Below the pieces are notes generated by a model. That model had not been told where the DNA came from. It searched no databases and saw only the letters and a list, made by a program, of their open reading frames with translations. Positions 33,090 through 42,883 of a DNA stretch of 63,854 nucleotides are shown piece after piece; the first letter of the stretch is position 1, and each line of letters begins with the position of its first letter. The translations under genes and the position numbers were made by a program. Origin of the DNA: Planctomycetota bacterium (GTDB taxonomy: Bacteria; Planctomycetota; Planctomycetia; Gemmatales; Gemmataceae); assembly GCA_016191165.1 (NCBI GenBank), contig JACPPF010000086.1:1-63854 (forward strand), in the 5' to 3' direction.

Positions 33090-35387
33090 CTATAACATCT
33101 GGTGGATCGTCTCCAGGAGATTGCGTTGATCGAACCCGCTTTTCACCAGATAGGCGTTTGCACCTACTTCGATTCCGCGCGCCTTGTCCGCTTCACTCTC
33201 GCGGGCTGTAACGAGGATAACGGGCATTTCGGCATGCGGTTGGGAGGCGCGGATAGCCGCGGTCAAATCGAAGCCGTCCATGTTGGGCATATCGACGTCG
33301 CTGACGACGAGATCGAATTGGGCGTGCTGCAAATCGTGCCAGGCCGCCTGCCCGTCCACGGCGGTAGCGATTTCAAAGCCGGCCGCCTCCAAAATGCTCT
33401 TCATGAGTGTGCGGGTGGTCATGGAATCCTCGACGATGAGGAGTCGTTTTCGGACCGCGACCGGTGTTGCCGCCTGGATCGGTCTTCGCGCCGTGGGGAC
33501 GCCGCCTTCACGCAGAACCGTGCGCATGAGGTTGGCGGCATTGAGCACAAGGGCGATCTGGCCCGAAGGCAAAAGGGTCGCGCCGGCCACAAGCGGCACG
33601 CGGCGAATGCGCGTTCCCAAATTCTTGATGAGAATCTCTTGCTCCGTCAACACCTCATCCACGATGAACGCCACACGCCTCGCTCCCGATGCCACAATCA
33701 CGATGGACAGTCCATCGTGCGTAGCTTCCAGGACGAAACGCGGATCAAGGATTGACCCCAGAACTGCCAGCGGCAACGGGACTCCGTCACAAGTGAGTAT
33801 CTCGCGCCCGGACACCGTGCGAATGTCGGAAACCCGGGCCTTGACCATCCTTTGCACGTTTGCGCCGGCAAATGCGCAGGTGCGCCCGCCCGCTCGCACC
33901 AGAACCGCACGCAGCGTCGTCAAGGTCAGCGGCACGGTCAGAATGAAGCGAGTGCCCAGACCGACCGTGAACGATAGATCCACCGTGCCGTGCAAAGATT
34001 CGGCGGCGTTCTTGACAACATCCAACCCGACACCGCGTCCGGAGACGTCCGTGATGATTGAAGCCGTGGAGAAGCCGGGTTGAAAGATCAAACGGGCCAG
34101 TTCGCGATCGTCGGCAGGCTCTTCGATCTTGTGCCGCCGCGCCTGTGCACGCACGTTTCCCAGGTCGATGCCGCGGCCGTCGTCGGCGACCGTGATCTCG
34201 ACTTGCGACCCCCGCAACGCGGCGGAGATGCGAATGGTGGCCCGCGCGGGCTTACGAGCCCGTAGGCGTTCAGCCGGCAGTTCGATGCCATGATCCAGAG
34301 CGTTGCGAACCAGATGCCTTAGAGGGTCTTTGAGCCCCTCGAGGATGGAGCGATCCAGTTCGACCGCGCCGCCTTCGATGTTGAATTCGACGTCCTTGTT
34401 CATCGTCTGGGCAAGATCGCGGATCATGCGGTCGAGGCCTGCGCAGGCATCCGCGAACGGCAACATTCGGATTCGGCGCACGTCATCATCCAGCGGGCGC
34501 GTGACCTGATCGAGCAACCGTGAATCGCTCGTCATCGTCAGCGCCAGGCGTTCAAGAGCCTTGTCGAGAAGCCGCAGGTTTTCCCCGGCCTGACGCAGGG
34601 TCTTGGCCACTCGTTTGGTCAAGGCCGGCGTGCCGCGATCCGCGGCGCTGTCGGCGGCGCGGGGGGCCTTGCCGAAAAAATGGTCCACGCGCTTCCAATC
34701 GGATTTCCATTGCGCGACCAGGTCCTGCAAGCCCAAGAGGTCCGTGGCGCGTGCCTCGATCCGGCGCTGCGCGACCTGCAACTCGCCGACGCGCGCCAGC
34801 AGCGAATCCAGTTTTTCCGCGGCCACGCGCACGCTGGTGGAGCCGGCGCCGCCGTCCCAGATGTTTTCGGCGCCGGTCGGCAGCGAGGCCGCGACGGGGG
34901 CCTCCACCCTGGCCTGCGCGTCGTGCTGCGCGGGCACGGGTTGCTTCGGTGCGGATGGCGCCTTTTCCACGGCTGGCAACGCCGCCCCGCGGCACGCCGC
35001 CTCCAGGCGGGGCAGCAACGCTGCCAGCGGCGCGTCCGCCAAATCCTGTTGCTCGCGCAAACGCATTCCCGCCTCTTCAAACGCATCGACCGCCGCGAAC
35101 AACAGGGCGAACACCTCCTGGCCGAGAAACCTCTCGCCATCGCGAACGCTCACGAGGATTTCTTCCAGGCTGTGGCACGCGGCCTCGATCGGGTCGACGT
35201 TCACGGCCCGTGCTGCCCCCTTCAGGCTATGCGCCGTCCGGAAGAGCGTCTTGAAACGTTGCGCCTGTTCCTCGGGCGGAGGGTTCTTTTCCAGCGCTAA
35301 AAGATCCTGGTTGAAACTTCGCACGTATTCCTCGAGTTCCTCGAGAAACGTCGCCATCAAACGTTGCATGATTTTGCTTTTGTCCAT
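33090..35387 (-). CDS. cheA: hybrid CheA histidine kinase with C-terminal receiver (WspE-like)
   Basis: 765 residues. Hpt domain (about 1-115) with phospho-accepting H53 in 'RTAHSLKGAARAV'; Ala/Pro linker (about 135-185) without a recognisable P2 CheY-binding domain; dimerisation region (about 190-320); HATPase ('HLVRNALDHGIELPAERL' N box, 'VADDGRGIDLGNV', 'GFSTASIITDVSGRGVGLDV'); CheW-like domain (about 480-615); receiver domain (about 640-765) with Asp in 'VVSDVDMPNMDG'. This Hpt-kinase-CheW-REC order is that of WspE and ACF-class kinases. It should phosphorylate its own receiver, CheB and the REC-HATPase protein. ATG at 35387 gives 'MDKSKIMQRLMATFLEELEE'; the upstream open frame is unsupported. 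Confidence 0.95.
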   Translation of the reverse strand: MDKSKIMQRLMATFLEELEEYVRSFNQDLLALEKNPPPEEQAQRFKTLFRTAHSLKGAARAVNVDPIEAACHSLEEILVSVRDGERFLGQEVFALLFAAVDAFEEAGMRLREQQDLADAPLAALLPRLEAACRGAALPAVEKAPSAPKQPVPAQHDAQARVEAPVAASLPTGAENIWDGGAGSTSVRVAAEKLDSLLARVGELQVAQRRIEARATDLLGLQDLVAQWKSDWKRVDHFFGKAPRAADSAADRGTPALTKRVAKTLRQAGENLRLLDKALERLALTMTSDSRLLDQVTRPLDDDVRRIRMLPFADACAGLDRMIRDLAQTMNKDVEFNIEGGAVELDRSILEGLKDPLRHLVRNALDHGIELPAERLRARKPARATIRISAALRGSQVEITVADDGRGIDLGNVRAQARRHKIEEPADDRELARLIFQPGFSTASIITDVSGRGVGLDVVKNAAESLHGTVDLSFTVGLGTRFILTVPLTLTTLRAVLVRAGGRTCAFAGANVQRMVKARVSDIRTVSGREILTCDGVPLPLAVLGSILDPRFVLEATHDGLSIVIVASGARRVAFIVDEVLTEQEILIKNLGTRIRRVPLVAGATLLPSGQIALVLNAANLMRTVLREGGVPTARRPIQAATPVAVRKRLLIVEDSMTTRTLMKSILEAAGFEIATAVDGQAAWHDLQHAQFDLVVSDVDMPNMDGFDLTAAIRASQPHAEMPVILVTARESEADKARGIEVGANAYLVKSGFDQRNLLETIHQML

Positions 35388-35463
35388 GAGATTACGTCCC
35401 GATCGTCCGGTTGGTCGCCTGGCGTTCGCGTGGCTAAAGATAGCGCCTGGCCATGAGCGAATG

Positions 35464-36912
35464 TTATTTTCCAACCAAGGAGGTCAGTTGATTCCCTAGC
35501 TGGTTGAGGTTGGTCGCCGCCTGGGCCGCCTGCCGGGTCGCGACGGTGTTTTGCTTGGCGACCTGGTCGATGTTCCTCATGGCCTGGTGCACCTGGCTCA
35601 TGCCGGTCGCTTGCTGGCTGATGGAGGCGACGATTTGCGTCGTGGCGCGGGCGACCTCCGCGAGCGTGTCGGCCAGCGCCTTGATGGTGTCGCCGGCCTG
35701 AGTGCCCACTTTGATTGCGCTGGCGACGCCCCGGGTCACCTCTTCGGTCGAAAGGACGGCCGTGTTGGTCGCCTTCTGGATTTCGCCGAGAATCTGCCGG
35801 ACCTGGCTGGTCGCCTTCTTGGATTGATCCGCCAGGGCCTTGACTTCGCTGGCAACCACGGTGAAGCCCTTGCCATGTTCCCCCGCGCGGGATGCTTCGA
35901 TGGCGGCGTTGAGGGCCAGCAGATTCGTCTGCTCGGCAATTTCGTTGACCGTGGCAATGATGTCGCTGATCGCCTGGGCCTGCTCGGCAAGCGTCAGGAT
36001 ATTTTCCGCGGTGGCCTCGACCTTCTCCTTGACCGCATCCATGGCCACAAGCGAGTCATCGACGACTTTGCGCCCGGTCTTGCCGATGTCGAGCGTCCGT
36101 TGCACGGTTTCACCGACCACTTTGGCGCGCTCGGCAGCCTGATCGGCGGTTTGCGTGATCTCATTGACCGTGGCCATGGTCTGCGTGACGGCGGCGGCCT
36201 GCTCTTGCGCGCCGGATGCCTGCTGCGTGGTCCCCGCGAGAATTTCAGCGCAAGCGGTCGTGAGCTGATTGACTCCCTCCCGAATCGTCGTGGTGATCGC
36301 CCGGATGATAAACCAGCCCGCCAGGCCCGTGAGGGCAAAGGCCAGGATAGCCGCGATGCCGATTGAATAGGTCGTGATTTCGGCGCCCTTTCGCGCTCGC
36401 GTCTGGCGTTCGTTGAGCAGGCCATATTCGTCGTCGTTGAGCTTCTTGAGCGTGTCGCGCACGGCTTCCATGATTTTCTTTCCCTCGCCCGTCTTGACGG
36501 CGGCGATCGCGGCTTCAAAGCTTTTGGTTTCGGCCAACTGAATGGTATCGGCGGCAATTTTCCCTCGGGCCTTGACCAGTTCTTCGAGCTTTTCCAGCCG
36601 CTTTTGTTGGCTGGGGTTGTCATTGGTCAACTCGACAAGATCGGCTTGCGTTTTCAACACCCTGGGCAACGCCGCGTGATAGGGTTGCAGGAAGGTTGCG
36701 TCCTGAGTCAACAGGTAGCCGCGTTGGCCCGTTTCCATGTCCACCATCAAGGAGTGCATCGTGTTGAGGTTATCCAGTACAAGGAGGGTGTGGGCCACTT
36801 TGTGATTGGTCTCAAGGAGGCTAAAAATGCTCCAGAGCGAGAGCCCGCCGAGGAACGCAACGAACGCCAGCGCCAGGGCGAAACCGCCCGCGATTTTTTT
36901 GCCGATGGTCAT
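35464..36912 (-). CDS. methyl-accepting chemotaxis protein with CHASE3-type sensor
   Basis: 482 residues. Membrane helix 1 (about 8-30), extracytoplasmic CHASE3-like helical sensor (about 35-185; '[20 protein letters not shown]' is characteristic), membrane helix 2 (about 185-207), and a cytoplasmic signalling domain with the conserved hairpin tip '[20 protein letters not shown]' and '[20 protein letters not shown]'. A HAMP domain is not evident after helix 2: the segment before the coiled coil is short. AAGGAG lies 6 bases before the ATG. It is closely related to the next receptor upstream (36946-38550), probably a tandem duplication. Confidence 0.95.
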   Translation of the reverse strand: MTIGKKIAGGFALALAFVAFLGGLSLWSIFSLLETNHKVAHTLLVLDNLNTMHSLMVDMETGQRGYLLTQDATFLQPYHAALPRVLKTQADLVELTNDNPSQQKRLEKLEELVKARGKIAADTIQLAETKSFEAAIAAVKTGEGKKIMEAVRDTLKKLNDDEYGLLNERQTRARKGAEITTYSIGIAAILAFALTGLAGWFIIRAITTTIREGVNQLTTACAEILAGTTQQASGAQEQAAAVTQTMATVNEITQTADQAAERAKVVGETVQRTLDIGKTGRKVVDDSLVAMDAVKEKVEATAENILTLAEQAQAISDIIATVNEIAEQTNLLALNAAIEASRAGEHGKGFTVVASEVKALADQSKKATSQVRQILGEIQKATNTAVLSTEEVTRGVASAIKVGTQAGDTIKALADTLAEVARATTQIVASISQQATGMSQVHQAMRNIDQVAKQNTVATRQAAQAATNLNQLGNQLTSLVGK

Positions 36913-36945
36913 GATTTCTCCTTCCCCCGCGCGACGTTGCCAGGG

Positions 36946-38550
36946 TTATTCCGCCGTCAGACTGGCCAAACGAGCACCGAGCGTATTGAGGTTTTCCGCC
37001 GCCTTCGTCGCCTGGCGGGTTGCGATGGTGTTTTGCTTGGCGACCTGATCGATGTTCTTCATCGCCTGGTGAATCTGGGTCATGCCGGTTGCCTGCTGGC
37101 CGATCGAGGCGGCAATTTGGGTGACGACGCGCGCCGTGTCCGTCAGGGTTTCCGCGAGGGTCTTGATGGTCTCACCGGCCTGCCCGCCGACCTTGATCGC
37201 ACTGGCGACCCCGCGGGTGACCTCCTCGGTGGAAATTACGGCGCTGTTGGTGGCCTTCTGAATTTCACCGAGAATCTGCCGCACCTGCCCCGTGGCCTTC
37301 TTCGATTGGTCCGCCAGCGCCTTGACCTCGCCGGCGACCACCGTGAACCCGCGGCCATGCTCCCCCGCCCGCGACGCCTCGATAGCGGCGTTGAGCGCCT
37401 GCAGGTTCGTTTGCTCAGCTATGTCATTGACCGTCGCAATGATGTCGCTGATGGCTTGCGCTTGCTCGGCGAGGCCAAGGATGTTCTCGGCCGTGGCTTC
37501 GACTTTCTCCTTGACGGCTTCCATGGCATCCAGGGAATCCTCGACCACTTTGCGCCCGCTGGTGCCGATCTGCAGGGTCTTTTGTACACTTTCGCCGACG
37601 GCCTTGGCGCGCTGGGCGGCCTGGTCGGCGGTCTGAGACACCTCGTCAACGGTGGTCATGGTTTGGGTGACGGCGGCGGCCTGTTCCTGGGCGCCGGTCG
37701 CCTGCTGGGTCGTGCCCGCCAAGATCTCCGCGCTGGCGGAGGTAATCTGGCTTGCCGCCGTGCGGATTCCCTCGTGTACCTGCTGACGTTTTTCGGTCAT
37801 TCGGTTGAACGCCCGCGCCAGCTCGCCGATTTCGTCGTTCGCGCCCACGTCCACACGGTGGCCAAGCATTCCCTGACCGATTAATTCGGCGCCATCCAGC
37901 AGTCGCCGAATCGGCCGGCTTATCGCTCGGGCTGTGAAGTAGCCGACTGCCGTGACGAATAAAAACGCCAGCAGCGTCCCGACGCCGATGGTGGTCAAGG
38001 TGACCCATGCGCTGAACTCCGCCGCCGACTGACGAGTCTTTAATTCGATCGTCTCGACCTCCTCCATTTCCCCGGTCTTGACGCGGATTTGTTGCGTCAA
38101 ATCCATTCCCGTCCTCGATTTGACCAGTTTGATGGCCGCTGCGAGTCCCTTGTCGGGGTCTTTGGATTGGCCCACGTCAATGGTCAGTTTGGCAAATTTC
38201 AGTCTTGCCGCGATCAGCCTTTCGATATCCTGGAGGCGCGCTTCTTGCCTGGCGTCTCCGGCGATCAGGCCGCGCAAATGTTCCTTGGCTTTTTTGCCTT
38301 CCTCGATTGCTTCCTCGTAAGGTTGCAGGAACGCCGCGTCGCCTGTCAGAAGGTAACTCCGCTGGCCATTCTCCACGTCCGTCATCAGGGTATGCAACCT
38401 GCGGACCTCTTCCAGAACTCGATACCGGCGTGTAACCAGGCGATTGGTTTCCAGTAGTTCCAAGGTGCTCAGAAAGGAAAGTACACCAATCGAAACAAGG
38501 ATCAAGAGTTCCAGCGCGAGACCGAGCCAGACTTTCTTTGCGATGGTCAT
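36946..38550 (-). CDS. methyl-accepting chemotaxis protein with CHASE3 and HAMP domains
   Basis: 534 residues. Membrane helix (about 8-30), CHASE3-like sensor ('[20 protein letters not shown]', about 35-185), membrane helix (about 188-212), HAMP (about 212-265; '[20 protein letters not shown]' with '[13 protein letters not shown]'), signalling domain with tip '[20 protein letters not shown]', where Gln replaces the more common Leu. Ligand unknown. GGAGGTG lies 7 bases before the ATG; the ATG overlaps the stop of the upstream cheW gene (ATGA). Its signalling domain is nearly identical to the following receptor, but only this one has HAMP. Confidence 0.95.
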   Translation of the reverse strand: MTIAKKVWLGLALELLILVSIGVLSFLSTLELLETNRLVTRRYRVLEEVRRLHTLMTDVENGQRSYLLTGDAAFLQPYEEAIEEGKKAKEHLRGLIAGDARQEARLQDIERLIAARLKFAKLTIDVGQSKDPDKGLAAAIKLVKSRTGMDLTQQIRVKTGEMEEVETIELKTRQSAAEFSAWVTLTTIGVGTLLAFLFVTAVGYFTARAISRPIRRLLDGAELIGQGMLGHRVDVGANDEIGELARAFNRMTEKRQQVHEGIRTAASQITSASAEILAGTTQQATGAQEQAAAVTQTMTTVDEVSQTADQAAQRAKAVGESVQKTLQIGTSGRKVVEDSLDAMEAVKEKVEATAENILGLAEQAQAISDIIATVNDIAEQTNLQALNAAIEASRAGEHGRGFTVVAGEVKALADQSKKATGQVRQILGEIQKATNSAVISTEEVTRGVASAIKVGGQAGETIKTLAETLTDTARVVTQIAASIGQQATGMTQIHQAMKNIDQVAKQNTIATRQATKAAENLNTLGARLASLTAE

Positions 38551-39197
38551 GATTTCACCTCCGGGTATCTTGGGGCGGTATCCTCGCCCAGGTCAATTAC
38601 CAGGCGTGGGTCATGGAGTAGCGCGGCGCCATCGAGCAGGATCAACGCGTCTGGCGTCACGCCGCGCAGGTAGTCGCGGGCGATGCCCGCCACCGACTCG
38701 GGGGGTTCCTTCACCTGAGAGATGGCCAAATTGGCCACCTCGTGGACCGAATCCGCCAGCACGCCGAATTCGATTCGTTCCTGCCCGAGCACAATCAGGC
38801 GCGAACTCTCCGTTTCGCCGTTGGTCGGTATGCCGAAAAAACGGCGCAAATCGAAGACGGCCAGGATTTGGCCACGCAAGTTGGCGATGCCGGCGAGGAA
38901 TTCGGGCGTGCCTGGCAGCGGGGTGATCCCGCGAGAGCGCAGAACCTCGCGAACATGGTTCGTCTCGAGGGCATACCGTTCATTCCCGAGCGTGAATATT
39001 ACGATCTCCAGAATCGTGCCCGCCGCCGGCGCCGAGTCGGGAACGCGGGCGATTGCGCGGGCCCGCTCCTCAAGGACCGCCTGCACACGCTGCGAGCCCG
39101 TGTGCCGCGCCGCCTCGGCGGCCCGGGCGGCCTCACCCAGGCGGTCGCGCACCGTCTGCCAGTCGAGGCCTGCGAGTTTTTTTTTGGCAGTCAGCAT
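38547..39197 (-). CDS. cheW: CheW-like coupling protein with N-terminal extension
   Basis: 216 residues. An N-terminal helical extension of about 60 residues ('[20 protein letters not shown]', '[17 protein letters not shown]') precedes the CheW fold (about 63-205; '[20 protein letters not shown]', '[20 protein letters not shown]', '[12 protein letters not shown]'). It couples receptors to the kinase. The extension is of the type seen in some Wsp/ACF CheW proteins, possibly for receptor-array contacts. GGAG is 9 bases before the ATG. Overlaps mcp at 38547-38550. Confidence 0.93.
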   Translation of the reverse strand: MLTAKKKLAGLDWQTVRDRLGEAARAAEAARHTGSQRVQAVLEERARAIARVPDSAPAAGTILEIVIFTLGNERYALETNHVREVLRSRGITPLPGTPEFLAGIANLRGQILAVFDLRRFFGIPTNGETESSRLIVLGQERIEFGVLADSVHEVANLAISQVKEPPESVAGIARDYLRGVTPDALILLDGAALLHDPRLVIDLGEDTAPRYPEVKS

Positions 39198-39203
39198 CTT
39201 TAC

Positions 39204-40634
39204 TTACTCCGGCAAATCCAAAAGCGCCAGTTCGGCTGCGGCGATCTCGGCCAACCGCCCCGCCGTTTCGCCCTCTCCGAACGGGACCGGCTCATCGGCC
39301 GGGCGGCAGCCGCAGAGATTGCGCGCGTTGCGGTACGCGCGGCAGGCGCCCGCCGCATCTCCACGTTGGCGCAGAATGGCCCCAAGCGTGAAATGGGCGA
39401 TCGCCAGCGTGCGATCCAGATAGAGAACGCGGCGCATGGCGTTGGCTGCCTCGTCGTTCCGACCCCGGTCGAACCATAGCATCGCGTTGAGGAAGTGCAG
39501 TTCGGCGGACAACGGAAACTGACCCGTCGCCTGGGCGCAAAGCGTTCTCGCCGCCGCCGGATCGAGATTCGCCAGGACGCGAACCTGCCTGGCCGCGGCC
39601 TCAGCGCCATCCTCGGAATCAACGGACCCCTGGACCGAACCGGTATCAACGCCGTCCCTCAACGCCAGCCGAGCCGAGTCAAGGCCCCCTTCCGCCCGCG
39701 CCGGCACCATGAGCCTGGGTACGGCGGCGTCCGTGGCTTCCGGCTCCGAGACAGCGGCACGGCGAACCTCCTCCACCGCCAGGGCGGGCGTGGTTTTCAC
39801 CGGCCGGACCGTCTCGCCGCCGGGCTTGCGATAGAACAGTCCATCCAAGTCGGCAATGACTTCAAACGGCGCATGATCCCACAAAGGCGGATCCGCGGAC
39901 GCCGCGATCAGCCAGCCGCCGACTGTAAGGGACTGATAGAGCCGTTGCGCCGTGCGACGTACGGTTTCCTTGTCGAAGTAAATCAGGACGTTGCGGCACA
40001 AGATCAGATCCATGCCCCAGATGCCGGTGGCAAACGAGGGATATACATCCAGGGCCAGGTTCAGGGCCGAGAATTGCGCGCGGCGGCGCGTATTCTCATC
40101 CAGCCGATAGTTTTTGCCGACCGGGGTCAGCGCGGGAAAAGCCGCGCATGCCCCATCGCCCCGGAGCGACCAGGCACTGTAGAGTCCGTGCCTGGCCTTG
40201 GTCAGTGCTGCCCGGGAAATGTCGGTCGCCGTCAGATGAATTCGGTCGCCCAGTCCGATTTGCTCGAAAAGAATGGCAAGCGAATACGCCTCCTCGCCGC
40301 TCGCGCAGGCCGCGCTCCAGATGCGAAGGGCATGGTCACTGCCTCGTTGCCGCAGGATTTCCGGGACGATCCGATGCTGTATGAACTGGAAATGGGCGGG
40401 CTCGCGAAAGAAGTAGGTCTCGCCCACCGTCAATTCCGTGAGCAAGTCGTCCAGGGCACGCTCGTCGGTGTCAAGCCGATCGACATACTGAAGCGGATCG
40501 TCAATCCCCGCTCGCGCCATCGCCCGGCGCATGCCCTGTTCCGCACTTTCCTGGCAGGTGGCAAGCGAAAGGCCGGATCGCCGGTTGACGAAGTTGGCCA
40601 CGACCTCGAAGGCCGACTGGGTCCAGGTGGTCAC
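39204..40634 (-). CDS. cheR: CheR methyltransferase with C-terminal TPR region
   Basis: 476 residues. CheR N-terminal helical domain (1-70; 'FEVVANFVNRRSGLSL'), SAM-binding methyltransferase ('ELTVGETYFFREPAHF', 'RIWSAACASGEEAYSLAILF', 'ATDISRAALTKARHGLYSAW', 'MDLILCRNVLIYFDKETVRR', about 70-275), a low-complexity linker (about 280-345), and a TPR-like C-terminus (about 345-470; 'AELHFLNAMLWFDRGRNDEA', 'RAYRNARNL'). Such TPR-CheR proteins are typical of Wsp (WspC). Start is GTG at 40634, preceded by AAAGGAGGTG inside the upstream cheW gene; the two genes overlap by four bases. Confidence 0.95.
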   Translation of the reverse strand: MTTWTQSAFEVVANFVNRRSGLSLATCQESAEQGMRRAMARAGIDDPLQYVDRLDTDERALDDLLTELTVGETYFFREPAHFQFIQHRIVPEILRQRGSDHALRIWSAACASGEEAYSLAILFEQIGLGDRIHLTATDISRAALTKARHGLYSAWSLRGDGACAAFPALTPVGKNYRLDENTRRRAQFSALNLALDVYPSFATGIWGMDLILCRNVLIYFDKETVRRTAQRLYQSLTVGGWLIAASADPPLWDHAPFEVIADLDGLFYRKPGGETVRPVKTTPALAVEEVRRAAVSEPEATDAAVPRLMVPARAEGGLDSARLALRDGVDTGSVQGSVDSEDGAEAAARQVRVLANLDPAAARTLCAQATGQFPLSAELHFLNAMLWFDRGRNDEAANAMRRVLYLDRTLAIAHFTLGAILRQRGDAAGACRAYRNARNLCGCRPADEPVPFGEGETAGRLAEIAAAELALLDLPE

Positions 40635-41128
40635 GGTCCCACCTCCTTTTCAGCGGCTCGCGCCGGCGTCGGCCCGATCTCGGTCAGGTTCCTTTGACTT
40701 GCCAGCGCTAACAAATCCTGCGCTCGATGCAGGAGGATCAGACCATCCCCCACCTTGGCAACACGTGCCCCGGCTTCCCGCGCATCCACCGTGTCAACGT
40801 CGGCAATCGCGGCCGGGTCCAGGCGCGCCAACTCCAGGGCCTGATCGACATGCACCGCGGTCAAACGATCGTGCAGCCGAAGGACGATAAAATGATCGGT
40901 TAGCGCCACGCCTTTGACAGGCATCCCAAACCGGCGGCGGAGACTCAGGACCGGCACGATTCCGCCCCGTAGATTGATGACCCCTTCAAAGCCCCTTTCC
41001 AGGAAACCCGCATTGGGTACCGGCATGATGGCAAGCGCTGGCAGCAGTTCCTGCACCTCCGCCACGGGCACACCATGCCGTTGGCCGTCCAGGCTGAAAA
41101 CCAGGATGTCCAGGAAATCCGGATTCAA
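40631..41128 (-). CDS. cheW: CheW coupling protein
   Basis: 165 residues; first gene of the chemosensory operon. CheW fold: 'ILVFSLDGQRHGVPVAEVQE', 'GFLERGFEGVINLRGGIVPV', 'SLRRRFGMPVKG', 'VAKVGDGLILLHRAQDLLAL'. It starts with TTG at 41128 (no ATG is near), with GAGG 7 bases upstream. Two CheW proteins, one at each side of cheR, are expected for a Wsp-like system (WspB and WspD positions). A 170-base gap to the upstream gene should hold the operon promoter. Confidence 0.93.
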   Translation of the reverse strand: MNPDFLDILVFSLDGQRHGVPVAEVQELLPALAIMPVPNAGFLERGFEGVINLRGGIVPVLSLRRRFGMPVKGVALTDHFIVLRLHDRLTAVHVDQALELARLDPAAIADVDTVDAREAGARVAKVGDGLILLHRAQDLLALASQRNLTEIGPTPARAAEKEVGP

Positions 41129-41298
41129 CGGTGGGCCTCGTCAAATATGCGGCAGGTGCTAAACAGGGTGCGCGGGATTTGTCAACTCCATGATCCCGGA
41201 TTGGACCAGAAAGGTCAAGCGCCGACCTGCGAAAACGTGGAAATACTGGAGAGGCCAGGCCGTACACGGGGCACAACGTCCTTCGCGAACGCTCGCTC

Positions 41299-42285
41299 CT
41301 ACTTCGCAAAGAAAAAACTCTCGGCCGTTTTTCGAAGAAGCCATTCCCTGTCGTCGGCACTGAGAAAGTCAAGACGCCTCAGCACGAGATCGACGCTGGC
41401 CTGGTAGGTATGGTCTCCTTGCACCTGAAACGGGCAATCGCTCTCCCACATGCATCGTTTCGGGCCGTAGGCGGCTACCACCTTCTTGATCAGCGGCGCC
41501 AGATCGGTGTAGGGGGCCTTCTTCTTGCCGAGGGCGTAGAAAGCGCCAACCTTGACAAGCACCTTCTTGTGCCTGGCCAGGGCACACAGGCGATCCACGT
41601 CGGCAGCGCGAATCGGGCCGTCGGCCCCGATGCGGGCCAGGTGGTCGATGATCACCGGCGTGTCGGGATACTCCTGGCACATGCGATCCAGTTCAGGCAG
41701 CGCATCCGGACCGATCAGGCACGCCATCGCCTGCCGGTTGCGCGCTCCGGCGGCAAACATTTTCTTGTAACCTTCCCCTTGCAGCCACCTCGCGATCGGC
41801 TCTTTGCTCAACCTTGGATGAATGCGAAAGGCGCGGACCCCTTTCCCGGCAAGCCTTTTCATTTCAGCCGCGGGATCTTTACCTTGCGGATCAATGACCG
41901 CGGTGCCCACGAACACGTCCGGATACTTCGCAATCATGTCCAACATGTACGAGTTGTCGAAACCGTAGAAACTCATCTGAATCAGGTTGATCCGCCCAAC
42001 ACCGGCGGGCCGGCAATGCTTGAAAAGCTCCTCGGGTGTGAACGATGCCGGCCTCATGTCCTCCGCCTTGAACCCGGGCGCGAGCGGGTACCGTTTGGTA
42101 TCCGGCGTCCACACGTGCACGTGGGCGTCGATGTATTTCCCGCCCGGTTCACCCTTCGCCTGGTTCTTGGACACGACGATACCTCCGTCCCGCAACGGTT
42201 TCGAATCACCTCGCAACCCGGACGCAAACGCGGCAATCGCCACCAAGAGACTCGCGGCCACCAAGGAATGAATGCGGCGAACCAT
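41299..42285 (-). CDS. exported amidohydrolase-family metal-dependent hydrolase
   Basis: 328 residues. Signal peptide at the N-terminus ('IHSLVAASLLVAIAAFASGL'). TIM-barrel amidohydrolase_2: 'YIDAHVHVWTPDTKRYPLAP' holds the metal-binding His-x-His; 'VRAFRIHPRLSKEP', 'PDTPVIIDHLARIG' (His) and 'KRCMWESDCPFQVQGDHTYQ' (catalytic Asp) follow. Related enzymes hydrolyse lactones or decarboxylate aromatic acids; substrate unknown, acting outside the cytoplasm. The start is decided by AAGGAGG 7 bases before the ATG at 42285; the open frame runs 12 codons further. Upstream of, but transcribed separately from or into, the chemosensory operon. Confidence 0.92.
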   Translation of the reverse strand: MVRRIHSLVAASLLVAIAAFASGLRGDSKPLRDGGIVVSKNQAKGEPGGKYIDAHVHVWTPDTKRYPLAPGFKAEDMRPASFTPEELFKHCRPAGVGRINLIQMSFYGFDNSYMLDMIAKYPDVFVGTAVIDPQGKDPAAEMKRLAGKGVRAFRIHPRLSKEPIARWLQGEGYKKMFAAGARNRQAMACLIGPDALPELDRMCQEYPDTPVIIDHLARIGADGPIRAADVDRLCALARHKKVLVKVGAFYALGKKKAPYTDLAPLIKKVVAAYGPKRCMWESDCPFQVQGDHTYQASVDLVLRRLDFLSADDREWLLRKTAESFFFAK

Positions 42286-42883
42286 CAACGCCTCCTTCCC
42301 GAGCGCCAAGTGAGAAGTCATCCCGCACGCCTAACCGCTTGCACCACGAGGCCTTACGACATTTTTTTTGAGGACTTCTCACCGGGCGCGGCAGGTATCC
42401 CCTTTCTACGGTAACGCTATTCCAGGGACATCGCAAATGATTTCCATGCCAGGGCGAGGAAAGTTTGTAATCCCGCCGTCCCTTTCGATTCATGCGTTCG
42501 ACCGAAAGGTGGTCCGAGTCAAAGACGCCCCCATCGGCAGGCGCATCAAAAGCCCCAAATGCTGACCTAGGATCGCCGGCGCTAAGGGGAGCGCTTTACC
42601 GTCAGCGCGCTGGTTTTGCGCTCACAACAAAAAAAACCTCGGCGCTATTCCTTCGCCCAACTCAGGTAACTTGTTGTGGCGGGTAAGTCCCAATCGCGAG
42701 ATAGGGTCTTGAAAGGGGGTGACCCAAAATGGACGGTGGCATCGTCTGTTGAAGGGCTCTTCACGGCTGCAGGATCCACCACGGAGACCACGGCGGGAGA
42801 GCCCGCCGTAAAAAGGCATCGACGCAGAATACCGATTGCATTGCCAATCACCGGGACTTTCGTCTTTGGTCGTCGAGCTTAGC
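42286..42883. other. intergenic region next to a transposase remnant
   Basis: About 600 bases without a supportable gene. It contains a hairpin ACGGCGGG/CCCGCCGT at 42790-42809 followed by AAAAA, and runs of T or A (42362-42370, 42627-42634). It may hold one end of the degraded insertion sequence at 42884-43531, but I find no terminal inverted repeats. Confidence 0.5.

Noticed and set aside
42368-42686. Short plus-strand open frames between the amidohydrolase and the transposase remnant
   Set aside because: No ribosome binding site, low-complexity translation, no homology that I recognise.
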